DNA from: Lepus europaeus
Taxonomy: Eukaryota; Chordata; Mammalia; Lagomorpha; Leporidae
Direction of reading: 5' to 3'
Length of the DNA: 64,000 nucleotides
Assembly: GCF_033115175.1 (NCBI RefSeq)
Contig: NC_084833.1
Location: 55,824,716 to 55,888,715, forward strand
Made by a program: the position numbers and the translations under genes. The notes under the pieces were generated by a model. The model saw only the letters and a list, made by a program, of their open reading frames with translations, ran no database searches and was not told the origin of the DNA. Positions 10,495-21,145 of this stretch are shown piece after piece; position 1 is the first letter of the stretch, and each line of letters begins with the position of its first letter.

Positions 10495-10640
10495 AGCTTA
10501 ATTGAAGGACAATGAGACAGAGTGAACCGAAAGCTAGCTCCTATCTGGTGATTCACTCCTCAGATATCCTTGGTGGCCAGGGCTGGGGCAGGACTAAGCT
10601 GGGAGCTGAGAACTCAGCCAGGGTCTCAGGTAGCTGGGTC
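10495..10640 (-). mobile_element. CSINE 3' half, A type (left arm of fold-back)
   Basis: Reverse-strand 3' half (GACAGAGTGAACC...TTCACTCCTCAGATATCC...GGCAGGACTAAGCTGGG) that switches at about 10640 to the + strand 3' half. Confidence 0.75.
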
Positions 10641-10792
10641 TCTGCCACCCACATGGGAGACCCAGATTGAGGTTTCCTTTCCCAGCTTCAGTCTGACCCA
10701 GCCCTGGCTGTAGTAGACATTTGGGTAGTAAACCAGCTGATGGAAGAACTCTGTCTTTGTCTTTCCGTCTCTTGCTTTTCAAATAAGTAAAA
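10641..10792 (+). mobile_element. CSINE 3' half, A type (right arm of fold-back)
   Basis: Forward 3' half (CACCCACATGGGAGACCC...TGACCCAGCCCTGGC...TTTTCAAATAAGTAAA); with the preceding arm it forms an imperfect inverted repeat. Confidence 0.78.
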
Positions 10793-11497
10793 TTAGATAA
10801 ACAGAAGTTAAAAAAGAAACCACAATTATGTAACCACTACCATAATCAAGATTTATAGCAATTCCATCAACCTCCCAAATCTTTGAGAGCTCTACTATGG
10901 CTAAATTTATCTTCCTTTGGGATCTGATTCAGTGGCCTTTTACTTCCCTTCCCTAGGCCATTCTGCCTTTCCAGGAAGCTCTTGGTCTTTAAACTGATGG
11001 GAATAAGCAGGCCACTGTGTTCAGTCTAAGAGAGAGAGCTGGCTGCAGCACACAGAAGGCCATCCACTCAGACTCTCAAAATGCTCAGTCCAGGGGGACG
11101 AACACAGGAGGGGAGGAGAGAGGTCAGGGGAGCACACTCTGAGTCAGTCCTGAGCTTGTGGAGAGCCAACCACCCTGCCTCTCATTCTCACACTCACACA
11201 AAACAATTACTTACACATGCTAATACACAAGTATACATCTAGTATATATAAGCAGATATATATACATGATCATCCCTATGAACAAATGCTTACTTAACCA
11301 TAGGAATAAGCTCAAATAGACATATACCTGTGCATAAATGCGTGTACATGCTCACAGCAGTTTTGGGAAAGTTGCATCACTTGGAGACACGATCAACAAT
11401 TTGTTCCTCCTATTGCTCAATTTCATATTTTAGTCTGCTTTGGGTATCAGACATTGCCTGGGGATGTTCCTGCTTCCTGAGGTTTTGTTGTTATTGT
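10793..11497. other. Unassigned intergenic sequence
   Basis: About 700 bases with no CSINE. It includes an AT-rich (TATATA)-like patch near 11230-11270. No gene or named repeat recognised. Confidence 0.55.
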
Positions 11498-11832
11498 TTT
11501 TTTTTTTTTTTTTTTAATGTAAAGACTTATTTACCTATTTGAAAGGCACACTTACAGAGAGAAGGAGAGTTGGAGAGAGAGATCTTCCACTTGCTGGTTC
11601 ACTCCCCAAAAGGTTGCAATGGCCTGGCTGGGCTAGGCCAGGAACCAGGAGCTTCTTCCAGGCTCCCACGTGGGTGCAGGGCCAAGCACTTGGGCCATCT
11701 CCTGCTGCTTTCTCAGACACAATAACCGAGAGCTGAATTGGAAGTGGAACAGCCAGGACTCCAACTGTTGCCCATATAGGATGCTGGCACTGCAGGTGGT
11801 AGCTTTACCCAGTATGCCACAGTACTAGTCCC
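11498..11832 (-). mobile_element. CSINE, O type
   Basis: Reverse copy from T18 and GTAAAGACTTATTTACC to GCCACAGTACTAGTCCC. Confidence 0.9.
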
Positions 11833-11891
11833 ACCATGGATTCTGACTGATGTGGGGTAGCAGGAACAGTGTTATATGGCTGGCTGATTAA

Positions 11892-12199
11892 CTTTTTTTT
11901 TTTTTTAATCTGACAGAGTTATAGACAGTGAGACAGAGAGAAAGGCCTCCCGTTGGTTCACTCCCCAAATGGCTGCCATGGCCAGCGCTGTGCCGATCTG
12001 AAGCCAGGAGCCAGGTGCTTCCTCCTGGTCTCCCATGCAGGTGCAGAGGCCCAAGCACTTGGACCATCCTCCACTGCACTCCCGGGCCACAGCAGAGAGC
12101 TGGATTGGAAGAGGAGCAATTGGGACTAGAACCCAGCACCTATATGGGATGCTGGTGCCGCAGGCGCAGGATTAACCAAGTGAGCCATGGCACTGGCCC
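11892..12199 (-). mobile_element. CSINE, I type
   Basis: TSD TGGCTGATTAA (11881-11891, 12200-12210). Ends AAGTGAGCCATGGCACTGGCCC. Confidence 0.94.
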
Positions 12200-12489
12200 T
12201 GGCTGATTAATCTTGTGTGAGGAGGGGAGACTGGAAGAAGGGAAAAAAATATATAAAAAGTTTTTATGCTATTTTTAAAACAGTGTTAATTTTAGTTGTC
12301 AACTTGGCTGGGCTAAGGAATGCCCAGATAGCTGGCAAAACATGGTTTGCAGGTGTGTCTGTGAAAGTATTTCTGGAAAAGACTAGCATCTAAATTGTAG
12401 ACTGAGATGCCCTAATCAGTTTAAGTACATACCATTCCGTCAGTCCATTGAGGGCCTGAATCCAACAAAATGTCATAGGAAATGCAAAT

Positions 12490-12770
12490 TTGCTCTTTCA
12501 CTTTATTGAGAGGCAGAGACAGACAGGGGGATGGGGATTGATCCCATCTGCTAGTCCACTCTCCAGATGCCCTCAACTGGCCAAAGCTGGGAGCCAGGAA
12601 CTCAAATCAGGTCTCCCACATGGGTAGCAGAGACCCAATTACCTGAGCCATCACCACTGCTTCCCAGGGTCTGCAACAGTAGGAAGCCAGAGTCAGGATC
12701 CAGAGCTGAGAATCATACCTGAGTTTTCCCATATGGACACAGATGCCTTAACTACTAATGTCCTGAACTG
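12490..12770 (-). mobile_element. CSINE, A type
   Basis: Reverse diverged copy (GAGAGGCAGAGACAGAC...TGCCCTCAACTGGCC...GATGCCTTAACTACTAATG) inside the ancient repeat. Confidence 0.82.
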
Positions 12771-12935
12771 GGACATTCATCTTCTGTGTGGACACTGGGC
12801 CTCCTGGTTTTGAGGCCTTCCGGTTCAGGCTGAGTTACATTGCTGATTTTCCCGTGCCTCCAACCAGCAGAGAGAACGTCAAGGAACTTTTTAGCCTCCA
12901 TACCCATATAAGCCAATCTCATAATAAATCTCTTT

Positions 12936-13220
12936 TTCTTTTCTTTTCTTTTTTTTTTTTTTTAAGATTTATTTATTTATTTGAAAGGCAGAGTTACAGA
13001 GAAGCAGAGGTGGAGAGAGCTTCTATCTGATGGTTTATTCCCTAGATGGCTGCAATGGCCAGAGCTGTGCCGATCCAAAGCCAGGAGCCAGGAGCATCTT
13101 CCATTGCTTTCCCAGGCTATAGCATAGAGGTGGATCAGAAGTGGAGCAGCCGGGACTCAAACCAGTGCCCATATTGCACCACAGGTAGCAGCTTTACCGC
13201 TACACCACAGCGCAGGCCCC
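12936..13220 (-). mobile_element. CSINE, O type
   Basis: TSD AATAAATCTCTTT (12923-12935, 13221-13233). Part of the GGTCTCCCA block is deleted. Confidence 0.93.
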
Positions 13221-13324
13221 AATAAATCTCTTTATATATATTTGTGTATACCCTGCTGGTTCTGATTCCCTAGAGAATGCTGACTTATACAAATAGACTT
13301 CACAGCTTGGAAAATCTGAAACAA

Positions 13325-13673
13325 GGCCGGCACCGTGGCTCACTAGGCTAATCCTCCACCTTGCGGCGCCGGCACACCGGGTTCTAGTCCCAGTTGGGGC
13401 ACCGATCCTGTCCCGGTTGCCCCTCTTCCAGGCCAGTTCTCTGCTGTGGCCCGGGAGTGCAGTGGAGGATGGCCCAAAGTCCTTGGGCCCTGCACCCCAT
13501 GGGAGACCAGGAGAAGCACCTGGCTCCCGCCATCGGATCAGCGCGGTGCGCCGGTTGCAGCGCGCCTACCGCTGCGGCCATTGGAGGGTGAACCAACGGC
13601 AAAAGGAAGACCTTTCTCTCTGTCTCTCTCTCACTGTCCACTCTGCCTGTCAAAAATTTAAAAAAAAAAAAAA
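13325..13673 (+). mobile_element. CSINE, Y type
   Basis: TSD AAAATCTGAAACAA (13311-13324, 13674-13687). Head GGCCGGCACCGTGGCTCACT. Confidence 0.96.
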
Positions 13674-13687
13674 AAAATCTGAAACAA

Positions 13688-14110
13688 TATATGAGGATAC
13701 TTTAAAGTTCATGGAAAATGAAATAAAAGGTAAGTATTTTTACTTATTTTTTAAGGATTTAATTATTTATTTGAAATGCAGAGCTACAGAGAGAGGAAGA
13801 GACAGAGAGAAATCTTCCATCTGCTGGTTCACTCCTCAAATGGCCACAATAGCCAGGATTGGGCCAGGCCAAAGCCAAGAACCAGGAGCTTCTTCTAGGT
13901 CTCCCGTGAGGGTTCAGGGACCCCAAACACTTGGGCCATCTTTTGCTGCTTTCCCAGGCATACTAGAGGGAGCCAGATGGGAAGTGGAGCAGCCGTGATT
14001 CAAACAGGTGTCCATATGAGATGCTGGCATTGCAGGCAGCAGCTTAACCTGCTGTGCCACAATGCTGCCCCAAAAATTAAGTTTATATTGGTGCAAAAGA
14101 GTATAATGAA
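13688..14110. repeat. Mariner-like element end split by a CSINE
   Basis: GGATACTTTAAAGTTCATGG at the left and TTTATATTGGTGCAAAAGAG at the right of a CSINE (13738-14071) read on as the inverted-repeat end of a mariner-type element. It is close to the sequence at 17037. Confidence 0.45.
13738..14071 (-). mobile_element. CSINE, O type
   Basis: Reverse full-length copy from TACTTATTTTTTAAGGATTT to GCCACAATGCTGCCCC. Confidence 0.9.
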
Positions 14111-14289
14111 ACCTTTGTTTCTGATCCAGGCTGTTCAGTTTCCCTCCCCAGCAGCAATCACTTTTAAGTGTTTTATTGTTATTCAGAAAGTAGTCTGCAC
14201 ACACACAAGAAAGAATTACATTGTTCTTTTATTTACTCTTTTATATATAGATAACATGCTACTCATATATGGAAAGTAACATAACAAAC

Positions 14290-14465
14290 ACTATCTTTTG
14301 TTCTTGTATCATCTCATTTAATTTATACAGCAAACGTATGAGGCATTAATAGTATTGCCTCTATTTTACAGATGAGGAAATTGAGGAATAGATAGGCCAA
14401 GAAATTTACGTAAAATCGCAGATTTTGTAAATGGTCAAGTTAAGATTTGAACCTGGAGAATATGA
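14290..14465 (+). repeat. MIR (ancient tRNA-SINE)
   Basis: Contains ATTTTACAGATGAGGAAATT followed at the right spacing by AAGATTTGAACCTGG, the MIR core and 3' region. Confidence 0.8.
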
Positions 14466-14586
14466 CTTCATGAACTCACACTACCTACAGGATTCTATAA
14501 TAGCATTTGTTATGCCAGAAGACCCAATAGTAAAATTTATAAATCTGGAATATAAATCAGGGAACTAATCCTTTTGACATTAACTG

Positions 14587-15290
14587 AAAGGGCTGGCATT
14601 GTAGCTTAGTGAGTCAAGTTGATTATGCCTATGATGCTGGCATCTTATATGAGGGCTGGTTTGTGTCCCAGCTGCTCCACTTCTGATCCAACTCTCTGTT
14701 AATGGTCTGGGAAAAGCAGTGGAAGATGGCCCAAGTGCTTGGGCCCCTATACCCACATGGGAGTAGGTAAGTAGCTCCAGACTCAGCTTCGGCATGGCAC
14801 AGCCTGGACCATTGCAGCCATTTGGGAAGTGAACCAGAAATTGAAAGATCTTTCTCACTGTCTCTGTCTCTCTTCCTCTCTGTGTAATTCTGCCTTTTAA
14901 ATAAATAAAAATAAATCTGGCCGGCGCCGCGGCTCACTAGGCTAGTCCTCCACCTTGCGGCGCCGGCACACTGGGTTCTAGTCCCGGTCGGGGCACCGAT
15001 CCTGTCCCGGTTGCCCCTCTTCCAGGCCAGCTCTCTGCTGTAGCCAGGGAGTGCAGTGGAGGATGGCCCAAGTCCTTGGGCCCTGCACCCCATGGGAGAC
15101 CAGGAGAAGCACCTGGCTCCTGTCATCGGATCGGCGCGGTGCGCCGGCCGCAGTGCGCTACCGCGGCGGCCATTGGAGGGTGAACCAACGGCAAAAGGAA
15201 GACCTTTCTCTCTGTCTCTCTCTCACTGTCCACTCTGCCTGTCAAAAATTAAAAAATAAATAAATAAAATAAAAATAAATCTAAAAAAAA
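14587..15290 (+). mobile_element. CSINE, O type, with a Y CSINE in its tail
   Basis: Body 14587-14918; the A-rich tail resumes after the nested copy at 15268-15290. Confidence 0.9.
14919..15267 (+). mobile_element. CSINE, Y type, nested in a CSINE tail
   Basis: TSD AATAAAAATAAATCT (14904-14918, 15268-15282). Head GGCCGGCGCCGCGGCTCACT. Confidence 0.96.
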
Positions 15291-15310
15291 AAAAGAAAAA
15301 TATTTATTTG

Positions 15311-16003
15311 GGGCCAGTATTGTGGTGTAGTGGATAAAGCTGCCACATGTGATGCTGGAATCCCATATGGGCACTGCTTTGAGTCCTGGCTGCTCCAGTT
15401 CTTCTTCTTCTTTTTTTTTTTTTAAAGATTTATTTATTTATTTGAAAGTCAGAGTTACACACACACACACACACATTCACAGAGAGAGAGAGAGAGAGAG
15501 AGAGCGAGGTCTTCCATCCTATGGTTCACTCCCCAATTGGCCTCAACGGCTGGAGCTGTGCCGATCCAAAGCCAGGAGCCAGCAGCTTCTTCCAGGTCTC
15601 CCATGCAGTTTCAGGGACCCAAGCACTTGGGCCATCCTCTACTGCTTTCTCAGGCCACAGCCAAGAGCTGGATTGGAAGAGGAGCAGCTGGGACTTGAAC
15701 TGGAGCCCACATGGGATGCCGGCGCTTCAGGCCAGGGCGTTAACCTGCTGTGCCACAGTGCCGGCCCCCATGCTCCAGTTCTGATCCAGCTTTCTGCTAT
15801 GGCCTGGGAAAGCAGCAGAAGATGGCCCAAGTCCTTGGGCCCCTGGACCCACAGGGGAGTCTGTAAGAAGCTCGTGGCTCCTGGCTTTGAACTGGTGCAG
15901 CTTCATCCATTTATGGCCATTTGGGGAGTGAAGTAGTGGATGGAAGATCTCTGCCTCTGCCTTTCTCTGTAAACTCTGCCTTTCAAATAAATAAATCAAT
16001 CTT
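15311..16003 (+). mobile_element. CSINE, O type, split by an inverted CSINE
   Basis: The 5' part 15311-15402 and 3' part 15771-16003 share TGCTCCAGTTCT at the break. Once joined the element is full length. Confidence 0.93.
15403..15770 (-). mobile_element. CSINE, O type, nested
   Basis: TSD TGCTCCAGTTCT (15391-15402, 15771-15782). Carries an (AC)n/(AG)n run at 15456-15505 in the place of the CT-rich tract. Confidence 0.95.
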
Positions 16004-16049
16004 TTAAAAATTTTATTTATTTGCAAAGCAGAGTGTGAGAGAGAGTGAG
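16004..16049 (-). mobile_element. CSINE tail fragment
   Basis: AAATTTTATTTATTTGCAAA plus GAGAGAG; a reverse 3' end cut off where a forward fragment begins. Confidence 0.65.
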
Positions 16050-16241
16050 AGTGCTAGCATTGTGCATAGTGGGTAAAGCCGCCGCCTTGGAAGCCAGCAT
16101 CCCATATAGGCACCAGTTTGAGTTCTGGCTGTTTCACTTCTGATCCAGCTCTGCTAATGCATCTGGGAAAAGCAGTAGAAGATGACCTGAGTTACTGGGC
16201 TCCTGTACCCACGTCTTTCTGTAACTCTGCCATTCAAAGAA
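16050..16241 (+). mobile_element. CSINE, O type, internally deleted
   Basis: Head (GTGCTAGCATTGTGCATAGTGG) to CCTGTACCCACG, then directly to TCTTTCTGTAACTCTGCC; about 110 bases are missing. Confidence 0.85.
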
Positions 16242-16289
16242 TGATGAATTACCTTCAAAATGCTTTTTATTTCCTCCAACTGTAGATTT

Positions 16290-16992
16290 CTTTTTTTATA
16301 TAAAAATTATTTATTTGAAAGTCAGAGTTATTTGCTGGCGCTGTGACTCACTTGGCTAATCCTCCGCCTGCGGCGCCTGCACCCCGGGTTCTAGTCCCGG
16401 TCGGGCCGCCAGATTCTGTCCTGGTTGCTCCTCTTCCAGTCCAGCTCTCTGCTGTGGCCCGGGAAGGCAGTGGAGGATGGCACAAGTGCTTGGGCCCTGC
16501 ACCCACATGGGAGACCAGGAGAAGCACCTGGTTCCTGGCTTTGGATCAGTGCGGTGCACCGGCCGCAGCGTGTCGGCCGCAGTGGCCATTGTGGGGTGAA
16601 CCAACGGAAAAAGGAAGACCTTTGTCTCTGTCTCTCTCTCATTGTCCACTCTGTCTGTCAAAAAATAAAAAGTAAAGAGGCAGAGAGAGAGAGAGAGGTC
16701 TTCCACCTGAGAGAGAGAGAGAGAGAGAGAGGTCTTCTACCTGATGGTTCATTCCCCAATTGGCTGCAATGGCCGGAGCAGCACCGATCTGAAGCAAGGA
16801 GCCAGGAACTTCCTCCAGGTCTCCCACGTGGGTGCAGGGGCCCAAGGAGTTGGGCCATCTTCTTACTGCTTTCCCAGGCCATAGCAGGGAGCTGGATTGG
16901 AAGAGGAGCAGCCAGGACTAGAACCGGCGCCCATATGGCATGCCAGCACTTCAGGCCAGGGCATTAACCCACTGTGTCACAACACCGGCCCC
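16290..16992 (-). mobile_element. CSINE, O type, split by a Y-like CSINE
   Basis: The tail lies at 16290-16331 and the body at 16672-16992, ending CACAACACCGGCCCC. The GAGAG...GGTCTTCCACCTGA segment is tandemly doubled at about 16683-16742. Confidence 0.9.
16332..16671 (+). mobile_element. CSINE, Y type (early variant), nested
   Basis: Head CTGGCGCTGTGACTCACTTGG with the doubled B-box-like segment. No clean TSD; the junctions lie within GAGTTA and AAGTAAAGAG. Confidence 0.92.
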
Positions 16993-17033
16993 AAAAGTAA
17001 GAATTTTTAAAAATATCTGGGACATAATACCAG

Positions 17034-17172
17034 GGTACTTCAAAAGGTTCATGAAAAATGGAGTTTAAATGTAAGTTTATTTTGACACAAAAGATTTTCA
17101 AATGTATGCATATAAGCAGCCTTCAAAAAGTTAATGGAAAGTGCATATTTTGAAAAAACTGTGCCTGGATCT
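17034..17172. repeat. Mariner-like terminal fragments
   Basis: Two pieces side by side with similar ends: GGGTACTTCAAAAGGTTCATG at 17034 and GCCTTCAAAAAGTTAATGG at about 17120, each like the inverted repeat of a mariner-type DNA transposon. No transposase ORF remains. Confidence 0.45.
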
Positions 17173-17560
17173 CAAGACATTTCTCAACCCACCTGCATTC
17201 AGATGTGGCCAGGTAATTAGTCCTCACCAACAGAATGTATGTGGGAATTCCTGTAGGTCAGTGGTATGTGAGAGCACTTAAGTAGCAAATGAAGCCTCTC
17301 TGCTCTCTTTTTTGCCTTCTGACAACTAGAAGTAGGATTCTGAGTTTCTAAGAAGGGCAAAATAGGAGACAGAAAGGGTGTGGCTTGGATCTCTGACTCA
17401 AGCCCATGCAGGAAAGGCTACAGCTGACCAAGAATACCCACACTGGAATGTTCTGTGAGCAAGAAATAAACTTCAGTGCTAAGCCACAGTTACTGTGTTT
17501 CTTTGTTTCAGCAACTAGCTTTACTATCACCAAGGTAGGAGGGGAAGGGAATGGGAGGAC
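17173..17560. repeat. Probable ancient repeat, unassigned
   Basis: Reads CCTGCATTCAGATGTGGCCA, then a long diverged interior, then AAATAAACTTCAGTGCTAAG and ACTGTGTTTCTTTGTTTCAG. This arrangement recurs in mammalian interspersed repeats, but I cannot name the family. Confidence 0.4.
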
Positions 17561-17720
17561 AGATCATGGAGAGTTTTGTGGGCACAATGTAAAAGATTTT
17601 ATCATATATATAAATATATCTATAATACTCAACAAGGAAGGAAATTCTGACACACACTACAACGTGGATGAAATTTGAAGACATTTTGTTAATTTAAATA
17701 AGCCACTCACAATTTTTTTT

Positions 17721-18040
17721 CAAGGTTTTTTTTTTTTTTTTTTTTTGACAGGCAGAGTTAGACAGTGAGAGACAGACAGAAAGGTCTTCCTTCCGTTGGT
17801 TCACCCCCCAAATGGCCACTATGGCCAGAGCTATGGCAATCCGAAGCCAAGAGCCAGGTGCTTCTCCTGGTCTCCCATGCAGGCACAGGGCCCAAGCACT
17901 TGGGCCATCCTCCACTGCACTCCCGGGCCACAGCAGAGAGCTGGATTGGAAGAGGAGCAACCGGGACTAGAACCTGGTGTCCATATGGGATGCCGGCACC
18001 GCAGGCAGAGGATTAACCAAGTGAGCCACGGTGCCGGGCC
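17721..18040 (-). mobile_element. CSINE, I type, in L1M
   Basis: TSD CACAATTTTTTTT (17708-17720, 18041-18053). Confidence 0.95.
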
Positions 18041-18053
18041 CACAATTTTTTTT

Positions 18054-18364
18054 AAGATTTATTTTATTTGAAAGGCAGAGTAACAGAGAAAGAGGGAGAG
18101 AGAGAATCTTCCATCAGGTGGTCCACTCCCCAAATTGCCGTAATGGGTAGAGGTGGGCCAGGAGGAAACCAGGAGCCTGGAACTCCATTGGATGTCCCAC
18201 ATTGGTGACAGGGGCCCAACCACTTGGCCCATCTTCCACTGCTTTTTCCAGGCCATTAGCAGGGATCTAGATTGGAAGTGGAGTAGCTGGGACACAAAGT
18301 TGCACATATATGGGATACTGGTGTCACAAGTGGCTTTACCTGCTATGCCACAAGGCCAGCTCCT
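18054..18364 (-). mobile_element. CSINE, O/A type, in L1M
   Basis: Reverse copy starting AAGATTTATTTTATTTG and ending TGCCACAAGGCCAGCTCC. Confidence 0.9.
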
Positions 18365-18375
18365 GTGTACATGTT

Positions 18376-18698
18376 TCCTAAAGACTTATTTATTTGAAAG
18401 GCAGAGTTATACAGAGAGACAAAGAGTCAGAGATATCTTCCATTTGCTGGTTCACGCTCCAAATGGTTGCAATGACAGGGGCTGGGCCAGGCTGAAGTCA
18501 GGGACCTAAAAATCCACCTGGGTCTCCCACGTGGGTGTCAGGGGCCCAGGTAATTTGGCCCTGTTCCATTGCTTTCCCAGATGCATTAGCAAGAAGCTGG
18601 AGCAGAAGTGGAGCAGTTGGGACTTGAACTGGTGCTCTGATGTGGGATGCTGGCATCACAGGTGGCAGCTTAACACTCTGTGACACAGTGCTGACCCC
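18376..18698 (-). mobile_element. CSINE, O type, in L1M
   Basis: Reverse copy, third in a row; ends GACACAGTGCTGACCCC, exactly where the L1 text resumes. Confidence 0.9.
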
Positions 18699-18952
18699 AG
18701 TGACAAATATTGTATGATTCACTCATATGAGGTACTGAGATTAGTCAATTCATAGAAACATAAAGTGGAATGGTGGTTTCCAGAAGCTGGTGTGGGATGC
18801 GGGAATGAGGAATTACTATTTAATGGGTACAGTTTCAGTTCTGCAGCATGAAAAAAACTCTGGAGACCATGGTCACACAAAACCTGAATGTCCTTAATGC
18901 CACTTAAAAATGATGAAGGTAAGTTTTCTTGTGTCTAGTCTACTACCATTAC

Positions 18953-19240
18953 TTAAATATGTATTTATTTATTTGAAAGGCAGAGTTACACAGAGAGAGG
19001 GTAGAGAGAGATTTCTTCCATCTGCTGGTTCACTCCCAAAATGGCCACAGTGGTCAGAGTTGGGCCAATCCAAAGCCAGGAGCCAGGAGCTTCTTCCAGG
19101 TCTCCCATGTGGGTGTAGGGGCCTAAGCACTTGGACTATCTTCCACTGTTTTCCAAGGCCATAAGCAAGGAGCTGGATTGAAAGTGAAGATGCCAACCCT
19201 GCAGGTGGCAGCTTTACCCACTACACCACAGTGCTGACCC
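18953..19240 (-). mobile_element. CSINE, O type, internal deletion
   Basis: Reverse copy lacking the CCCATATGGGATG segment between GAAAGTGAAGATGCC and AACCCTGCAGGTGG. Confidence 0.88.
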
Positions 19241-19272
19241 CCACCTCCATTTTCATAATAGAAAAAGAAATC

Positions 19273-19586
19273 TGGGGACAGCACTGTGGCACAGTGGCAG
19301 CATCCCATATGGGCGCCATTCGAGACCCGGCTGCTCCACTTCCAATCCAGGTCTCTTCTATGGCCCGGGAACGCAGTACAAGATGGCCCAAGTCCTTGGG
19401 CCCCTGCACCTGTATGAGAGACCTGGAGGAAGCTCCTGGCTCCTGGCTTCAGATCAGCACAGCTCTGGCCGTTGCAGCCAATTGGGGAGTGAACCATTGG
19501 ATAGAAGACCTCTCTCTCTCTCTCTGCCTCTCCTCTCTCTATATAACTCTTTAAATAAATAAATAAATATTAAAAAAAAAAAAAAA
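19273..19586 (+). mobile_element. CSINE, O type
   Basis: Head GGGGACAGCACTGTGGCACAG with a deletion directly after the A box (GTGGCAGCATCCC); A-rich tail to 19586. Confidence 0.9.
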
Positions 19587-19921
19587 GAGGTGCTGGTGCT
19601 GTGGTGCAGTGGGTTAACGCCCTGACCTGAAGTGCCAGCATCCCATATGGGCACTGGTTCTAGTTCCGGCTGCTCCTCTTCCAATCCAGCTCTCTGCTAT
19701 GGCCTGGGAAAGCAGTAAAAGATGGCCCAAGTCCTTGGGCCTCTACACCCATGTGGTAGACCTGGAAGAGGCTCCTGACTCTTGGCTTCGGATCAGCGCA
19801 GCTACGGCCGTTGTGGCCATCTGGGGAGTAAACCATCGGACGGAAGACCTCTCTCTCTCAGCCTCTCCTCTCTCTGTGTAACTCCGACTTTCAAATAAAT
19901 AAATAAATCTTTAAAAAAAAT
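19587..19921 (+). mobile_element. CSINE, O type (TTAACGCCCTG variant)
   Basis: Variant head GTGGTGCAGTGGGTTAACGC, also seen at 54012 and in reverse at 15403 and 16672; placed straight after the tail of the previous copy. Confidence 0.9.
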
Positions 19922-19944
19922 TCTTACTTTCAATAATTTTTTAT

Positions 19945-20590
19945 TTAAAAATTTTTTAATCTTTATTTTCATGTATTTGAAAGACAGAATCCGGGGGCCG
20001 GTGCCGTGGCTCACTTGGTTAATCCTCTGCCTGTGGCGCCAGCATCCCATATAGGTGCCGGGTTCTAGTCCCGGCTGCTTCTCATCCAGTCCAGCTCTCT
20101 GCTGTGGCCCGGGAGGGCAGTGGAGGATGGCCCAAGTGGTTAGGCCCCTTACCCACATGGGAGACTGGGACGAAGCACCTGGCTTTGGGCCAGCGTGGTG
20201 CCGGCCGCAGTGGCCATTTGGAGGGTGAACCAACAGAAGGAAGATATTTCTCTCTGTCTCTCTCTCTCTCTCACTGTCTATAACTCTACCTGTCAAAAAT
20301 AAAATAATTAAAAAAAAAAAAGAATCTGAGAGAGACTGAGAGATTTTCCATCAGCTGGTTCACTCCTCAAATGCCTACCAACAGCTAGGACTGGGCCAGG
20401 TAGAAATGAAGAGCCCAGAACCCCATCTTTCATGGGACTCAAGTACCTGAGCCATCACTGGCTGCCTCCCAGGGTGTGTATTACCAGGGACCTAGAATTT
20501 GGAGTGGATTTGTAACTGAAACCCAGATAGCCTGATATGGGTGCTGATGTTCCAAGTGATGTATTACCTGCTGTGTCATGCTATTCTAAT
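19945..20590 (-). mobile_element. CSINE, A type, split by an I CSINE
   Basis: Tail 19945-19992; body from about 20322 (AGAATCTGAGAGAGACTGAG) to a decayed head near 20590. Confidence 0.78.
19993..20321 (+). mobile_element. CSINE, I type, nested
   Basis: Head GGGGGCCGGTGCCGTGGCTC, end CTACCTGTCAAAAATAAAA; flanked by AGAATC on both sides. Confidence 0.94.
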
Positions 20591-20674
20591 TCCTGAGAGG
20601 CTAATGTATGTCATCAGTTTACACAACTAGTAAGAATGAGAGCAGGAATTTAAACATTAAATCAAAAGAACATC

Positions 20675-20990
20675 TGGGGCCAGGATTGTGGCGTAGTAGG
20701 GTTAGGCTTCCACATGCAGTGCTGGCATCCCATTTGAGTGCTGGTTTGAGTCCTGGGTGCACACTTTCCAATCCAGCTCCCTGTTAATGGCCTGGAAAAG
20801 CATCGGAAGATGGCCCAAGTCCTTGGACCCCTGTACCTGTGTGGGAGACCTGGAAGAAGCTCCTGGTTTCTGGCTTCAGATCGACCCAGCTCCAGCTGTT
20901 GCACCCATCTAGGGAGTGGACCAGTGGATGGAAGACCTCCCTCTGTCTATCTGTAGCTATGCCTCTCAAAAAAAAAAAAAAAAATCTTTG
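20675..20990 (+). mobile_element. CSINE, O type
   Basis: Head TGGGGCCAGGATTGTGGCGTAG, tail CTCTCAAAAAAAA. Confidence 0.92.
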
Positions 20991-21145
20991 AAAAAAAATC
21001 CAGTTCTATATTTTTTTTTCTGACTCTCTAAGAAGAAACCACTCTGCCAAATGTATTTTCTACTGGGAAGGAGATCACTTTACAACTGAGTGTTCTGGGC
21101 CTCTAAGCAGTTACATTTCCCTGGGCAAATTAATACAATCTTGCT

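Larger units (their letters stand above)
12270..13310 (+). repeat. Ancient mammalian interspersed repeat, split by two CSINEs
   Basis: Three pieces (about 12270-12489, 12771-12935, 13221-13310) read on as one diverged element: TTGTCAACTTGGCTGGGCTAAG at the start, ATAATAAATCTCTTTATATA and CCCTGCTGGTTCTGATTCCC near the end. I recognise this as a recurrent mammalian repeat pattern but do not assign a family. Confidence 0.6.
17615..18905 (+). mobile_element. L1M 3' end split by three CSINEs
   Basis: The sense L1 3' UTR-type text runs AATTCTGACACACACTACAA, GGATGAAATTTGAAGACATT, AATAAGCCACTCACAA. It resumes after the CSINEs as ATATTGTATGATTCACTCAT, GTGGAATGGTGGTTTCCAGA, CAGTTTCAGTTCTGCAGCAT. Pieces: 17615-17720 and 18699-18905. 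Confidence 0.85.

Noticed and set aside
13417..13998. Largest forward open frame of nearly 200 codons
   Set aside because: It runs through a Y-type CSINE, its tail, a mariner-like piece and the next reverse CSINE; no protein family fits.
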